40,787 nt of DNA from the NCBI GenBank assembly GCA_003427395.1, contig BFEA01000012.1, positions 321,106 to 361,892 of the forward strand, given 5' to 3'. Shown here in pieces: positions 20,330 through 30,329 of the stretch (the stretch's first letter is position 1; each line of letters opens with the position of its first letter). Below the pieces are notes generated by a model. The model did no database searches and was not told where the DNA came from. It saw nothing but the letters and a program-made list of their open reading frames with translations. The DNA is from Chara braunii. Its lineage: Eukaryota > Streptophyta > Charophyceae > Charales > Characeae. A program made the translations under genes and the position numbers.

Positions 20330-20425
20330 TTGTATCGGGATTCGAACTTGGGTCTGTATTTCAACAGGTCGTGGGTGTGCAAAGTGGGCTAGGCCCGTTG
20401 GAATGCCCTTGGCTTTTTGCCAAAG
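20330..20425 (-). mobile_element. tRNA-like SINE, copy B
   Basis: On the minus strand this copy reads CCAACGGGCCTAGCCCACTT, CACCCACGACCTGTTGAAAT, then CAGACCCAAGTTCGAATCCC. That supplies an A-box-like and a strong B-box-like motif. A CTGT/ACAG stem around TGAAAT resembles an anticodon arm. It matches copy A at 18178-18290. The 3' tail is AT-rich (AATAAAATAATT). Confidence 0.65.
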
Positions 20426-20620
20426 GTCACGTGCAAAAGCCAACGTGTGAAAAACAGAAAAAAACAGAACTTAAACCACCAGTACCTCTCCCTGCTTGGA
20501 GGTACCCACAGGATGTGAACTTAAACAGAACTTAACGCGCCGCGTCGTCCGGGGTACCCACGGGCGTGCGACCGGTAGTCCCCAAAAAACGGGGCCCGAA
20601 AAAAAAAAAAAAAAAAAAAG

Positions 20621-21370
20621 NNNNNNNNNNNNNNNNNNNNNNNNNNNNNNNNNNNNNNNNNNNNNNNNNNNNNNNNNNNNNNNNNNNNNNNNNNNNNNNN
20701 NNNNNNNNNNNNNNNNNNNNNNNNNNNNNNNNNNNNNNNNNNNNNNNNNNNNNNNNNNNNNNNNNNNNNNNNNNNNNNNNNNNNNNNNNNNNNNNNNNNN
20801 NNNNNNNNNNNNNNNNNNNNNNNNNNNNNNNNNNNNNNNNNNNNNNNNNNNNNNNNNNNNNNNNNNNNNNNNNNNNNNNNNNNNNNNNNNNNNNNNNNNN
20901 NNNNNNNNNNNNNNNNNNNNNNNNNNNNNNNNNNNNNNNNNNNNNNNNNNNNNNNNNNNNNNNNNNNNNNNNNNNNNNNNNNNNNNNNNNNNNNNNNNNN
21001 NNNNNNNNNNNNNNNNNNNNNNNNNNNNNNNNNNNNNNNNNNNNNNNNNNNNNNNNNNNNNNNNNNNNNNNNNNNNNNNNNNNNNNNNNNNNNNNNNNNN
21101 NNNNNNNNNNNNNNNNNNNNNNNNNNNNNNNNNNNNNNNNNNNNNNNNNNNNNNNNNNNNNNNNNNNNNNNNNNNNNNNNNNNNNNNNNNNNNNNNNNNN
21201 NNNNNNNNNNNNNNNNNNNNNNNNNNNNNNNNNNNNNNNNNNNNNNNNNNNNNNNNNNNNNNNNNNNNNNNNNNNNNNNNNNNNNNNNNNNNNNNNNNNN
21301 NNNNNNNNNNNNNNNNNNNNNNNNNNNNNNNNNNNNNNNNNNNNNNNNNNNNNNNNNNNNNNNNNNNNNN
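20621..21370. other. Assembly gap (750 N)
   Basis: The run of N is bordered on the left by poly-A (20598-20619) and on the right by (CT)n. The long open frames across it are meaningless. Confidence 0.99.
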
Positions 21371-21385
21371 CTCTCTCTCTCTCAC

Positions 21386-21425
21386 GAGAATGAATCTTCC
21401 TCTTTATCGAGGAAGATTCATTCTC
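21386..21425. repeat. Perfect 17-bp hairpin
   Basis: GAGAATGAATCTTCCTC (21386-21402) and its exact reverse complement (21409-21425) flank a 6-base loop TTTATC. As RNA it would form a long uninterrupted stem. It directly follows the (CT)n run at the gap edge. Confidence 0.93.
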
Positions 21426-21683
21426 ATTGGAAAGGTCTGATTTTGTCTTTTATTTTATTTTTTATTTATTTTTGCAGAATGTTGTATGTTTTTTTTTCTT
21501 TTTCTTTTTTTTCGATGTGTCCTACTGGTTGTCCGAGGCTCGGCAATAAAGTCCGAGGCTCGGGAATGACCGGGCTACCGGTAGCCTGAGCCACGGGCCT
21601 TAACAACTGGTAGGTACTGGTGGTTTAAAGAACCCGTCAAGTGGCGGGCAGAGGGAGACGTGGAACAGGCCTCCCCCCCCATT

Positions 21684-22050
21684 ACAGGCGCCTCTTCTGA
21701 TGGGCGTTTTTTTTTGTTTCTTAAAATGGCATATTCGTTTTTGTTTTTCTTTCTGTTGTTCTTGTTTCTCGTTTGCTGGAATGTAGAAAGCGTCCAATCC
21801 TGGGAAGGTGTGCACACATTGAAAGGACAAGTCATGCCAATCTGCCAAAAACAAGGAAAAAAAACAACAGAAAAATGAAAAAAATGGTCCCGTTGGAGAG
21901 CGGGCATACAGCTTGGCTCCACTACTCACCACATGCACAAAAGACAGAAAATTTTCATTTTGCATTTGGTGAGTAGTGGAGCAAGGCCCAAAGCCCCCAG
22001 AGTCATTGCAGACGCCCGTTCTGACAGGTGCTGTTTTCTTTCTGAAAGTA
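21684..22050. repeat. Diverged direct repeat pair with a hairpin between
   Basis: CAGGCGCCTCTTCTGATGGG and the following T-rich stretch (about 21684-21726) resembles CAGACGCCCGTTCTGACAGG plus T-rich sequence at 22009-22050. Between them, 21914-21981 is a foldback: GCTCCACTACTCACCA (21914-21929) pairs exactly with TGGTGAGTAGTGGAGC (21966-21981), and the inner arms pair loosely. The open frames here have no recognisable domain. Confidence 0.65.
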
Positions 22051-22235
22051 GGATCTTCTTTTTTTCTTTTCTTTTAAGCTTAAAAAATCGCCCAGCATTT
22101 TCCCACGGTCCAGAATGGAAGAAAACCACCTGGGCCGCCCATTTTCCCACCATCCGGACCAGGATCCGGAGACCTGGACCGGACACCGGACACCGGTCAG
22201 TCCGGATCCCTGTCCGGCTGTCCGGATCGTAGCTA

Positions 22236-22785
22236 TGAATTAAACACTATAGGGGGTTGTGGCCTTCACACACACGCAACACCAGAGAAGTTGAATATGA
22301 TATGCTGATGGGAGATCCTTGCCCAAACTTATACTCTTGCAGAGTATCGTCTATGACAGCAGAAAGTTATGGGTTCAGGTTTCAGCTCGTGCAAGCAGAG
22401 GCATTTCTGTTCGTTTTTCGTTTCTTTGTTTTTTTTTTCCTGTTTGTTTCATTTCAATGTATCGTGGTTCAATAGTCCGAAACTCTCTTGCCCGACAATG
22501 TGTCCAGATACATGCAGCAGAGCGAGGTTCATTCTTTGGCTTGCACCTCGGACAGCACTACTATTTTGACTACATGAACCCAAACCCGTCACTTTTGCCC
22601 AGAGCGCAGGGACGTCGAAGAAACATGGAGCTCAGCAAGCGCCTGCTAAAACATCATTCTGGGCCTTTTTCTGGTTCACAGTGGACGAGCATGAGGACCA
22701 TTAGTGCCTGTCTGGTCTGTGGTCCGTTGGACCACACAGTGTTCAAAAAAGGACACCGCCGTCACAGCGGCCTATTGGACCCCTC
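22236..22785. other. Gene-free stretch
   Basis: The plus frame 22319-22792 (about 157 residues) is open but shows no domain and a composition typical of chance. It is preceded by a CCGGAC/TCCGGA-rich patch at 22155-22230; a similar patch lies at 20053-20130. They may be related element ends, but I could not match them as inverted termini. Confidence 0.4.
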
Positions 22786-22810
22786 ATGGTAAAAAAAATA
22801 TGCAGTGGTT

Positions 22811-23035
22811 CTCCGCCGCTGATTTGCAAAAATCAGCGGTGGAGATCCTCCACCCATTTTTTTCAACACATGAGGTCTAAATTTCTCTAAAAGGCTCCGT
22901 TTTCTTTTTAAAGGGAGGCAGTGGGTCCCTGGGGTCTGGTAAGTTGTGTGGATAGCCGTGACTCCCGGTAGCCCCCCGATCTGCAAAAATCAGCGGTGGA
23001 GATCCTCCGCCCATTGTTTTCAACACATGGGGCAG
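22811..23035. repeat. Hairpin and duplicated 50-bp segment at the left edge of element 3
   Basis: CTCCGCCGCTGATTT (22811-22825) pairs with AAATCAGCGGTGGAG (22830-22844) with one mismatch around a GCAA loop. The right arm and following bases (GGAGATCCTCC...CCCATT...TTTTCAACACATG) recur at about 22985-23030 without the left arm. The second copy abuts the truncated end of element 3. Confidence 0.75.
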
Positions 23036-23101
23036 GGTCGCATCCCTGCCGACCGCCGACCCCGCCGCCGACTGTATTGCAGCCAACCAGTTGCCACCGA
23101 C

Positions 23102-23361
23102 TGTTGCAACTGTGTGGCTGCTGCAGCTTCTGCTGCGGCCTGCTGACGTGCTGCCTCTGCCTCCGCCAGCTGGCATTGAATTTCCTGCTGGCGGGCGGCT
23201 TCCTCCTCTTCCCACTTGCTGAGTTCAGCTGCCGTGGTCTCCGAGTAGATCTGGAGCCGTTTGAGAAACGCTAGAAGCGGTTCATCGGCCTGCTGAACTG
23301 GAAGAGGGGCAACCGGCCTCTTGGGGCTGGCTTATGCATTCACGTCAGCGGTAGCAGCCAT
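23102..23361 (-). pseudogene. Element 3 gag N-terminus fragment
   Basis: The minus-strand ATG at 23361-23359 opens MAATADVNA, then a TAA at 23334-23332. The frame resumes with ASPKRPVAPLPVQQADEP and a charged coiled-coil stretch (KWEEEEAARQQEIQCQLAEA). The same ATG and TAA, at the same spacing, occur in element 2. The fragment ends at the truncation point. Confidence 0.75.
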
Positions 23362-23446
23362 GGTCGTGCGTCGTCTGCGCGGGATCCGAGCGATCTTAGG
23401 TCCCTGTTGAGGCTTGGCTCCTGTGGATCCGCCCTCGGCCAGTCGT

Positions 23447-24794
23447 TGGCTGCGGCGCATTAAGTACTCTGGTCTTCGTCTGCTGCTGATGTGTCACCGC
23501 TGAGGTGGCACCTGCAGATGTGGCACTGCTGAGGTGGCCGCCGCTGACTGGGCACTCGAATGTCGTGGCACGCTGAGGTGGCATGCGGCTGATGTGGCAA
23601 TCTGCGTTCGTGGCCCGCTGCTGATGTGGCACAATGCTGACGTGGCCCGAGACTGATGTTGCATACTGTAACGGTGCAGACCAGAACAAGAACCGACCTC
23701 TCTCACAAAGTACAAGATACCGTAGCGGAAGACTTAGATACCAATGATCCGAACAATCAATATTGCAATGCAGCCCCGAACAGACATCATCATCATCACT
23801 CCATGGTGTGAAGGGGTCTGGCGCTCACACAGGAAGAATGCGCCAGCCCCAACCATACACAGACGAAGAAGAGGGGGGTTAGACGAAGAAGAGGGGAAGA
23901 TGGGAATGTCGTCAACACCAAGTCTTCGGCACAGGCCCAAATAGTCCCTCNTCAAAATGTCTGAATCCCAATGTCGAGTCTGGATCCAATGTCGTTAAGT
24001 CTCAAGTCACAACTCTCTCTCTCTCTGTCGTAGCCGCTGATACTGAGAAGTCAGGTAGAGAGAGGGTGAAGAAGAGATGGTGGACTTAGAAGTGGAAGAA
24101 GAAGAACTCTCTCTCTCTCTCTCTCTCTCAGTCCGGTACTGACCTGTGAGGCTGGCGCCTTGATGCAGGTACCTCGACGATGGAGCTGGAGCTATGGCGC
24201 CACAGGTAAGTCTCACTGGCCTCCGCCAGCCATCTCTCTCCAACACTATTACTACCACTACTAGCGCCCAGCGCTGAAGACTACTGCTACTGCTAATAGC
24301 GCCCAACGCTGAAGACTACTGCTAGCTCTAAGCTACTCCTGCAGCGCTCCTCCTGAGTGCTGCTGCCGAATCCTGAAGACTGCCTCCTGCCTTCTGTCCA
24401 ACTACCTGCCCGGGAAGTGCATGGGAACTCCCTATGTACTACTTGGCCTGCCTCCTGACTGCCTGCTAGGAGGCTGCTCTTGCCAATACCAGGGCAAGCC
24501 AGGGGCTGGCGCTGCAGCTCCTGTTGAGGCTGGCGTGGGGAACAGGCCAAAAATAGCATGTTCAAGAAACCCTGGTTTGTTGCCTGAGTTCTAGGGCAGG
24601 GCGATCTTATGAGGGCCCGAAAGTGGCCCTCCGTTTCAGGCTGAAAAGCCCTGTTTAGGCTGAAACGACATAGGGCCTGCAGGTCCTTGTTTTCAGTCTT
24701 TCAGGCTGAAAGGACACGGGGTCTGTAAGCCCTTATTTCTAGGCTGAGAATGCCGGACGGGCCCTGCAGGCCCGTGTGGCTACGCAGTATGCCA
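23447..24794 (-). repeat. Element 3 LTR
   Basis: The segment begins TGG and ends CCA on the plus strand, like the LTRs of element 2. It shares several blocks with them, including GTTGCATACT, GCGGAAGACTT.GATACC and the right end GGCCCGTGTGGCTACGCAG. It includes a GCTGA(T/G)GTGGCA minisatellite (about 23494-23660), a (CT)n run near 24108-24130 and one unresolved base (23951). Confidence 0.7.
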
Positions 24795-25084
24795 CACTAA
24801 TGTCCGTAGTACCGAGAGGAGGAGAGAGAGAAGGTAGGGATGGAAGGAGGGCAGAGGGGCAAACAATGCACAGACAGTCCCTTTCTTCCCTGACCTCGAA
24901 ATCTGACACTAATCAAAAGAGAGAACCCCGCCCCCCCCCCCAACGGAAATTTCGACTTTTGGGAAATTGAATAAATATAATTGATAATTACAAATTAATA
25001 AAATTTAATTTTGGCAAAAGATTAAATATTTAATTAAAGAATATTTAATTTGCAATAATTAATTTTGCAAAAGTTAAATATTTT
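24795..25084. repeat. AT-rich tandem repeat hosting the hAT insertion
   Basis: After about 160 bases of nondescript sequence comes an AT-rich tract. GCAAAAGATTAAATATTTAA...AAAGAATATTTAATTTGCA (25014-25053) is followed by a second unit, GCAAAAGTTAAATATTTTAT (25067 on). That unit is interrupted at 25092 by the hAT-like element and resumes at 25899 with AATATTTAAATTTGCAC. Confidence 0.75.
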
Positions 25085-25092
25085 ATTTAAAG

Positions 25093-25181
25093 CAGGATAA
25101 CCGACGTTCGGGACGGGCCGAACGCCCGAACGTATGGGACCCCTTGGGGATGCGTTCGGCCGTTCGGGCCGAACGCAGACA

Positions 25182-25234
<53 letters not shown>

Positions 25235-25890
25235 NAAAAAAAAAAAAAAAAAAAAAACGGTCACAAAAAACTCTGAAAAAAAGATATGTTATGGCGAAAA
25301 ATGAATTAAACAAGATTTGCCTGAGCATTACGTCCGAATTCCTTACCAAATTTGAAATAAAAATAAAATACACAGAACAAATACTAATAACAAAAATAAA
25401 TAAAAATAAAAAGAGAATTAAATTTCGTGAGTGTGCGAGCATGTTTTCGACACCGACAACTTTGGCGACTTTTCATTTCTTTTTGGCAAAGCTAAATGCC
25501 CTGAAAATTTACAGATGTGTACTTCACATAATACAAAACCCACTAAAAAACTTTCAAAAAATAATAAAATTGTTTAGACCCCAAACTAAAGTGAAAACAA
25601 AAAGTCAAAAGTGAAAAAAAACGTGGGGGAGCGCGTTTTGACACCACCATCTTTGGCGATTTTTAATTCTTATTTGGCTAAGCCAATGACTTGAAAATTT
25701 ATAGGCATGTACCTAACGTCATCGAGAACTCGTAAAAAAACATTCAGAAAAAAAAAAAGATTTTTAGGCCCCGAAATAATTTTTGGCGGGGGCCGAACGC
25801 CGTCGGGTTCGGGCCCCGTACGGGACCCCGAACGCCCGAACGTACGGAGGTCCGCCCGGGGGCCTCCGTACGTACGGGCTCGTAACCCTG
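25093..25890. mobile_element. Non-autonomous hAT-like DNA transposon
   Basis: The 798-bp insertion is bounded by perfect 8-bp duplications ATTTAAAG (25085-25092 and 25891-25898). Its termini read CAGGATAACCGACG on the left and, reverse-complemented, CAGGGTTACGAGCCCG on the right. An 8-bp duplication with CAGG-type imperfect inverted termini is characteristic of the hAT superfamily. Both ends are dense in CGAACG/CGTACG/TTCGGGC subterminal words. The interior has poly-A with one unresolved base (25235) and two diverged copies of a roughly 170-bp segment (about 25429-25605 and 25623-25790). There is no transposase, so it would depend on a protein encoded elsewhere. Confidence 0.85.
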
Positions 25891-25898
25891 ATTTAAAG

Positions 25899-26163
25899 AA
25901 TATTTAAATTTGCACAAATAAAAATTTTAAGCAAATCATTTAAACATAACTTAATATTTTCACGAAATTTCAATCGGGAGAATTTAGCATAATCATGAGG
26001 TCGCTAATTAAGTAGAAGATAGGTGATAGTAGGAAGATAGACAATTTGCAGTAAAGATTCAACCTTTAACCGCAATAAAAGATGCGTTTTGCAAAAAGTG
26101 AAAGTTCCGTGAAGTTGCAGTTTGAATGTGGCCGTGCTCAGGCCCGGTCTGCCTGAACTGGCA
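25899..26163. other. AT-rich gene-free stretch
   Basis: The remainder of the AT-rich tandem unit, then unique-looking AT-rich sequence up to the left LTR of element 2. Nothing coding is seen. Confidence 0.6.
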
Positions 26164-27611
26164 TGGTGCCCGGCTGGCACTTACTTCCCGTAGTCTGATA
26201 GGTCGTTTAGATTAGGTTAGGACTAACCCTAATTAGCACTAATTAGGTTACTCGTAATTAGCGATTCCCTACTTAGTGCAATATGGAGAAAAGTCAGAAA
26301 ACCTAAATTTATAATTTAACGACCTAATTACTATGTAAGTGCAAGAAAAGAAAAAAATTTGCAACTTGCGATTTGAACGATAACAGAGCACAGATGTGAT
26401 AATCAATCACTCACTCACTCACTCAATCAATCAATCAATCAATGGTGAGTCATCCAATGCTGGTCTGCTCCGATACCAAACTGTTGCATACTCGTGAAAC
26501 ACAGTCATAAGTATGGCGCAGATTCCCAGAACCGACCAGATAATACAGAGTTAATACAAATGCAAGCGGAAGACTTGAGATACCTTGGACTGACTCGGAC
26601 CTGACTCGGACTGCAATTGAACACTCAACCATACATCAGGGGTGTGAAAGCCCTGGCCGTAGACATAGACGAAGGCCAGGGCCTGAGATCATCCACGGAC
26701 GAATTAAGGGAGGAGAGAGACGAAGGGAGGAGGAAAGGGAATGTGACGTCAACTCAATGTTTCCAAAGATAGTATCTTGAAATGTCAGAAGTGGTGAAAA
26801 TCCGAAATGTCGCGAATACAATGTCTCACAATGTCTCAGAGATCGATCTCACAATGTCAAGTACATCTCCAGAAAGAAGATGAAATCAGATCCCCCAAGT
26901 AGTCCTCAACCTATAGTCCCAATGTCGCTGTTCCCAATGTCATCAGAATTCGTAACCATCCTTCATACTCATACTAGCCCTGTAGGAGAACCCAGGAGTA
27001 GACTTAGACTGGGAAGGTAGGAGGAGAGAGAGAGAGAGAGGGAGAGAAGGAGCGGTGGAGGAGATGAGGGAGAGAAGGCCAATCCTTCCTCCCTGGTACC
27101 TGGCACGGTAGCTATGGCGCTGCAAGGGGGCTGGGCCGGTAGCTGGCGCTGCGCCCAATGCTGCTCTAATCCTCTCGCCGCTGAACTCCTGTTCTCATCG
27201 CTGCTCCACGCTTATGCTGCAGCGCTGCGCTAATCGTATGCGCTAATCCTGAAGACGAACCTTCGGTCCATACTAACCTCCCTACTATGGCCGGTACCCA
27301 GCCTTTTGTAGTGCTGGCCCGGGCTCCTACCTGCTGGTACCTACCGGCCTGGACCGTTGATCTGATCAACGGTCCAGATTCAAACTGGACTTGGCGCCAA
27401 AATGCGGGAGCCTCTGAAACTGCGCCGCCGGTAGGTCCTATGCTGGACCGGTACCAGCCTTGTGGCCGTTGGCCTGGGCCTCTACCCCTGGCCTGCCTGA
27501 ACCGCCGTGGTCCAGGCCTATCTGGGCCTCGTCTGAACCGCCGTCCCCTTAGGCCTACCCTGCCTATTTGGAATCGGGCCCTAACTGAGGCCCGTGTGGC
27601 CCGTGTGGCCA
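26164..27611 (-). repeat. Element 2 left LTR (3' LTR in element orientation)
   Basis: This 1448-bp direct repeat matches 33346-34766. Long shared blocks are nearly identical (for example around 26176-26280), while others carry small indels, such as about 20 bases near 26289-26310 missing from the other copy. It contains TCAC/TCAA tetranucleotide runs (26405-26440), a GA tract (27027-27041) and a 29-bp palindrome at 27349-27377. Confidence 0.9.
27349..27377. repeat. 14-bp perfect inverted repeat in LTR
   Basis: Arms CTGGACCGTTGATC and GATCAACGGTCCAG flank a single T. The same palindrome is intact in the other LTR at 34504-34532, so it predates or survived insertion unchanged. In element orientation it lies about 235-265 bases after the LTR start, in the probable U3 region. 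It could bind a dimeric factor. Confidence 0.85.
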
Positions 27612-27682
27612 GATCGAGCTAACTGCGAGGGCGAAGCTGTCTGTCCGATGTCCGTACGGGGCGGGCAGGTTGGGCAGCTTCC

Positions 27683-28162
27683 TTAGCAAGTCGCTGTTTT
27701 TCGTAATGCGAGGGGTGCTGTCGCCTTCAGGTCAGCTCGTGAAATCCAGCGTGTGTCGCCGGGATCGCATTGCTTGAATGTAACTTTGTATTGCATTGGC
27801 TTGTTGCCATGCTTGCGATGCGTGAGGACGCGGTCGACCTCCTGATGACCATCCATTGAAGGAGGGTCTTGTGACCGTCTGCCCCGGAAATCCGCTGCGG
27901 AGGCTGGAGTGTAGACAGCCAGCTTTGAAGCGTGAAATATCGGGTGGACCGTCAAATGTGGGGGAATCTCAATGATGAAAGATGGACCCGCGGGGTCATC
28001 GCCAGCTGCAAAAGTGACCTTCCATGGTCCAAACCACTTAGGGAGGAGTTTGCGGGAGACGTGCTGCTCGAGCGCGAATTCCTCAGAGGTGACCCAAACT
28101 AGGTCGCCAGTGCGTATTGGACATGGGATGTGACGCGGGTTCGCTTGCTGCTGCATACGGAC
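27683..28162 (-). pseudogene. Element 2 integrase C-terminus and chromodomain
   Basis: The frame is the same as upstream pol, separated by the TAG at 28165-28163. It reads IRTGDLVWVTSEEFALEQHV, the KWFGPWKVTF GPY-type module and IEIPPHLTVHPIFHASKL. A chromodomain follows: DGHQEVDRVLTHRK, MQYKVTFKQC and TRWISRADLK, with aromatic residues in place. It ends at the TGA/TAA-type stop at 27683. Chromodomains of chromoviruses guide integration into chromatin with specific histone marks. Confidence 0.9.
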
Positions 28163-29356
28163 CTAAGCCTTTTGCATGTTTGCGCGGGCTTTGGCCAGCA
28201 GTTCCTTGTACTTCCGTGTAGAAGCGAGGGAGCAAGCGGCATCGATATCGGCAGCCTGTGGAAGCAAAATGTCTGCGAAGATACGTCCTTTTCGTACACC
28301 GTGATGCAACTCAAATGGAGTCATGCCAATCGTTGGGTGCACCGAAGTGTTGTAGGCGAACTCGAGGTCGGGAAGGCGGTTAACACAGTCCTTCTGATCC
28401 GGGCGGATGAGTGTGTGGAGCATCATCTGCGCAGTCTGGTGCGCACGTTCCTTTTGCCCATCCGTTTGAGGATGCCGTGCGGAGCTTGGTTTCATGCTGG
28501 TGCTGGATTCCACCATGAGTGCCGTCCAAAAGGCCGACATGAAACGAGTGTCGCGGTCGCTGACGATGTCTTCTGGAAAGCTGTGGCTGCAAAACCAGCC
28601 GGTATGCAAAAGTCGTGCGAGCTCGGGAGCTGTCGCATGATACTTGCATGGAAGAAATCGAGCGTACTTGCTCAAACGGTCAACGACCATGAGAATACCA
28701 TCATGGCCAAAGCGATCGTGAGGGAAAGGACCGGTCACATCCATAGCAATGGAGAGACCTGGTTCCCGAGGAATCGGCAATGGTTTCAGTTCGCTGTATG
28801 GGAGCTGATGGCGCCCTTTGTTCCGGTGGCAAACTGCACATGACTGAATGTACCGGTGCACGTCGCTGATGATGTCCGACCAGTGGAATCGCTGGCGGAG
28901 TCGTGCAAGCGTGCATGCGACGCCAAGGTGTCCCGCCAGCCGCAAATCGTGGTATTCGCCAAGGAGGCGAGTGCGCAAGATGCGGTCTTGGGGAACACAC
29001 AACAAGTCCTTGCCTCGTGTATGGAGAAGCAAGTAGCCGTCGACAATGCGATAGTTGCTTGCCGGCGGGTGATCCGATGATAAGTCCGCATAGAGTGTGG
29101 AGAATCCCGGATCCGACTTGTAGCTGTTTACGAAATGCTGTTGCAGGTTCTTGTCAAGGCCGAATGTGGAGTGCACCAAGGCGCAAAGATCGGGTCTTCG
29201 CGAAAGAGCATCCGCTGCCTTGTTCGAGGAGCCTGGGATATGCTTGCATTTGAAGTCGAATTGGTCAATGAAGTACATCCATCGACCGATCGTGCTGCTC
29301 ACCGTGTCTTGCGTCTTGTAATAAGTCAACGGATTGTTGTCCATTGCCCACGTGAA
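28163..29356 (-). pseudogene. Element 2 RNase H end and integrase core
   Basis: The frame continues that of RT after the TGA at 29359-29357. The RNase H tail reads DNNPLTYYKTQ and HIPGSSNKAADALSRR. The integrase zinc finger has its histidines in HDLRLAGH and its cysteines in CAVC. The catalytic core has its three acids: MDVTGPFP, VSDRDTRFMS and HPQTDGQKERAHQT (the E in GQKE). YNTSVHPTIGMTPFELHHG closes the core. It would insert element DNA into the genome. All catalytic residues are present and only the bounding stops disable it. Confidence 0.93.
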
Positions 29357-30319
29357 TCACAGATGCCCGAGGAGAAAGTGACGCCAACGCTTAAGTACGG
29401 TGACAAAAGCTAGCAGTTCCTTCTTCCTCGCATCATCAAGAGTGTTGATGGGCAGCACCTTTTGGCTGAAGTACTCTACCCGATGCCATTCCAAAACCGC
29501 GCCAATGCCGTAGCCGGAAGCGTCCGTAGTCACTGTGGTAGGCAAGGTCGGGTCATAGATGCTTAAGACGGGACCTTGGAGCAAAGTCGTCTTCAGCGTA
29601 TGGAATGAGTGTTGGCCTTCGTCGTTGAACTCGAAGGGCACCAAAGGGGACTGAAGTCGCGACAATGGTGCATCGATCCGTTGAAAACCTTTGACAAAGC
29701 GCATGTAGTATGATGCTAAGCAAAGAAAGGAGCGGACGTCGGTAGTACACTTAAGGTCCGGCCAATCTTGAATAGCTTGTACTTTGTCCGCGAGCGGACA
29801 ACTGCCTTGTGGCGTAACGTAATGGCCCAAGTACTCCAGCTCGTGCTGGGCAAACTCGCACTTGTCGCGGTTTGCCTTGTACTTGGCGATACGGAGCCGC
29901 TCCAAAACGGCGCGAAGGTGCTCGAGGTGCTCGTCCAGCATCCAACTATAAACCAAGATATCATCAAGGTAAATGAGTACGGTGCGGTCGAGCAGGTCGC
30001 GGAATTCGGTCGTCATGACCGCTTGGACAGTAGCAGGGGCATTGGTAAGACCGAAAGGCATGACGATCCACTCAAAGTGCCCATACCTCGTCTTGAATGC
30101 GGTCTTGTACCTATCTCTTGGCCGGATCTCGATCTGGTGGTATCCGGACTTGAGGTCAAGCTTCGAGAAGTACTTGGCGCCGCCTAGTCGCTCGAGAAGA
30201 TCATCGACCCGAGGGAGAGGGTTGGCGTTCGTGATCGTTTGCGCGTTAAGTTTCCGATAGTCGATGCACAAACGAAGGTCCTTGTTCTTCTTCCGGACGA
30301 AGAGAACGGGAGCACGTTA
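29357..30319 (-). pseudogene. Element 2 reverse transcriptase and RNase H
   Basis: After a TAA at 30319-30317 the frame runs through MCIDYRKLNAQTI, LPRVDDLLERLGGAKYFSKL, DLKSGYHQIEIRPRD, FIVMPFGLTNAPA-like (WIVMPFGLTNAPATVQ) and the intact catalytic box LIYLDDILVY. The thumb/connection follows (LGHYVTPQGS), then the start of RNase H (TVTTDASGYGIGAVLEW). It stops at TGA 29359-29357 inside RNase H, where HLLGHL is followed by FTWAMDNN in the same frame, so this is a nonsense change. Upstream, an extra base near 30402-30406 separates RT from protease. Confidence 0.95.
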
Positions 30320-30329
30320 TGGCGAACAG

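Larger units (their letters stand above)
23102..24794 (-). mobile_element. Element 3: truncated gypsy fragment (gag start, primer region, LTR)
   Basis: 23102-23446 matches 33002-33345 of element 2 almost base for base. It is followed by a diverged LTR (23447-24794). In minus orientation the order is LTR, candidate primer site, start of gag; everything downstream is missing. The element appears to have been cut at 23102. Confidence 0.85.

Noticed and set aside
20471-21440. Long open frames spanning the 750-base gap
   Set aside because: They consist of unknown residues; nothing can be read.
28130-28843. 237-residue plus frame inside element 2
   Set aside because: Shadow of the integrase coding strand.
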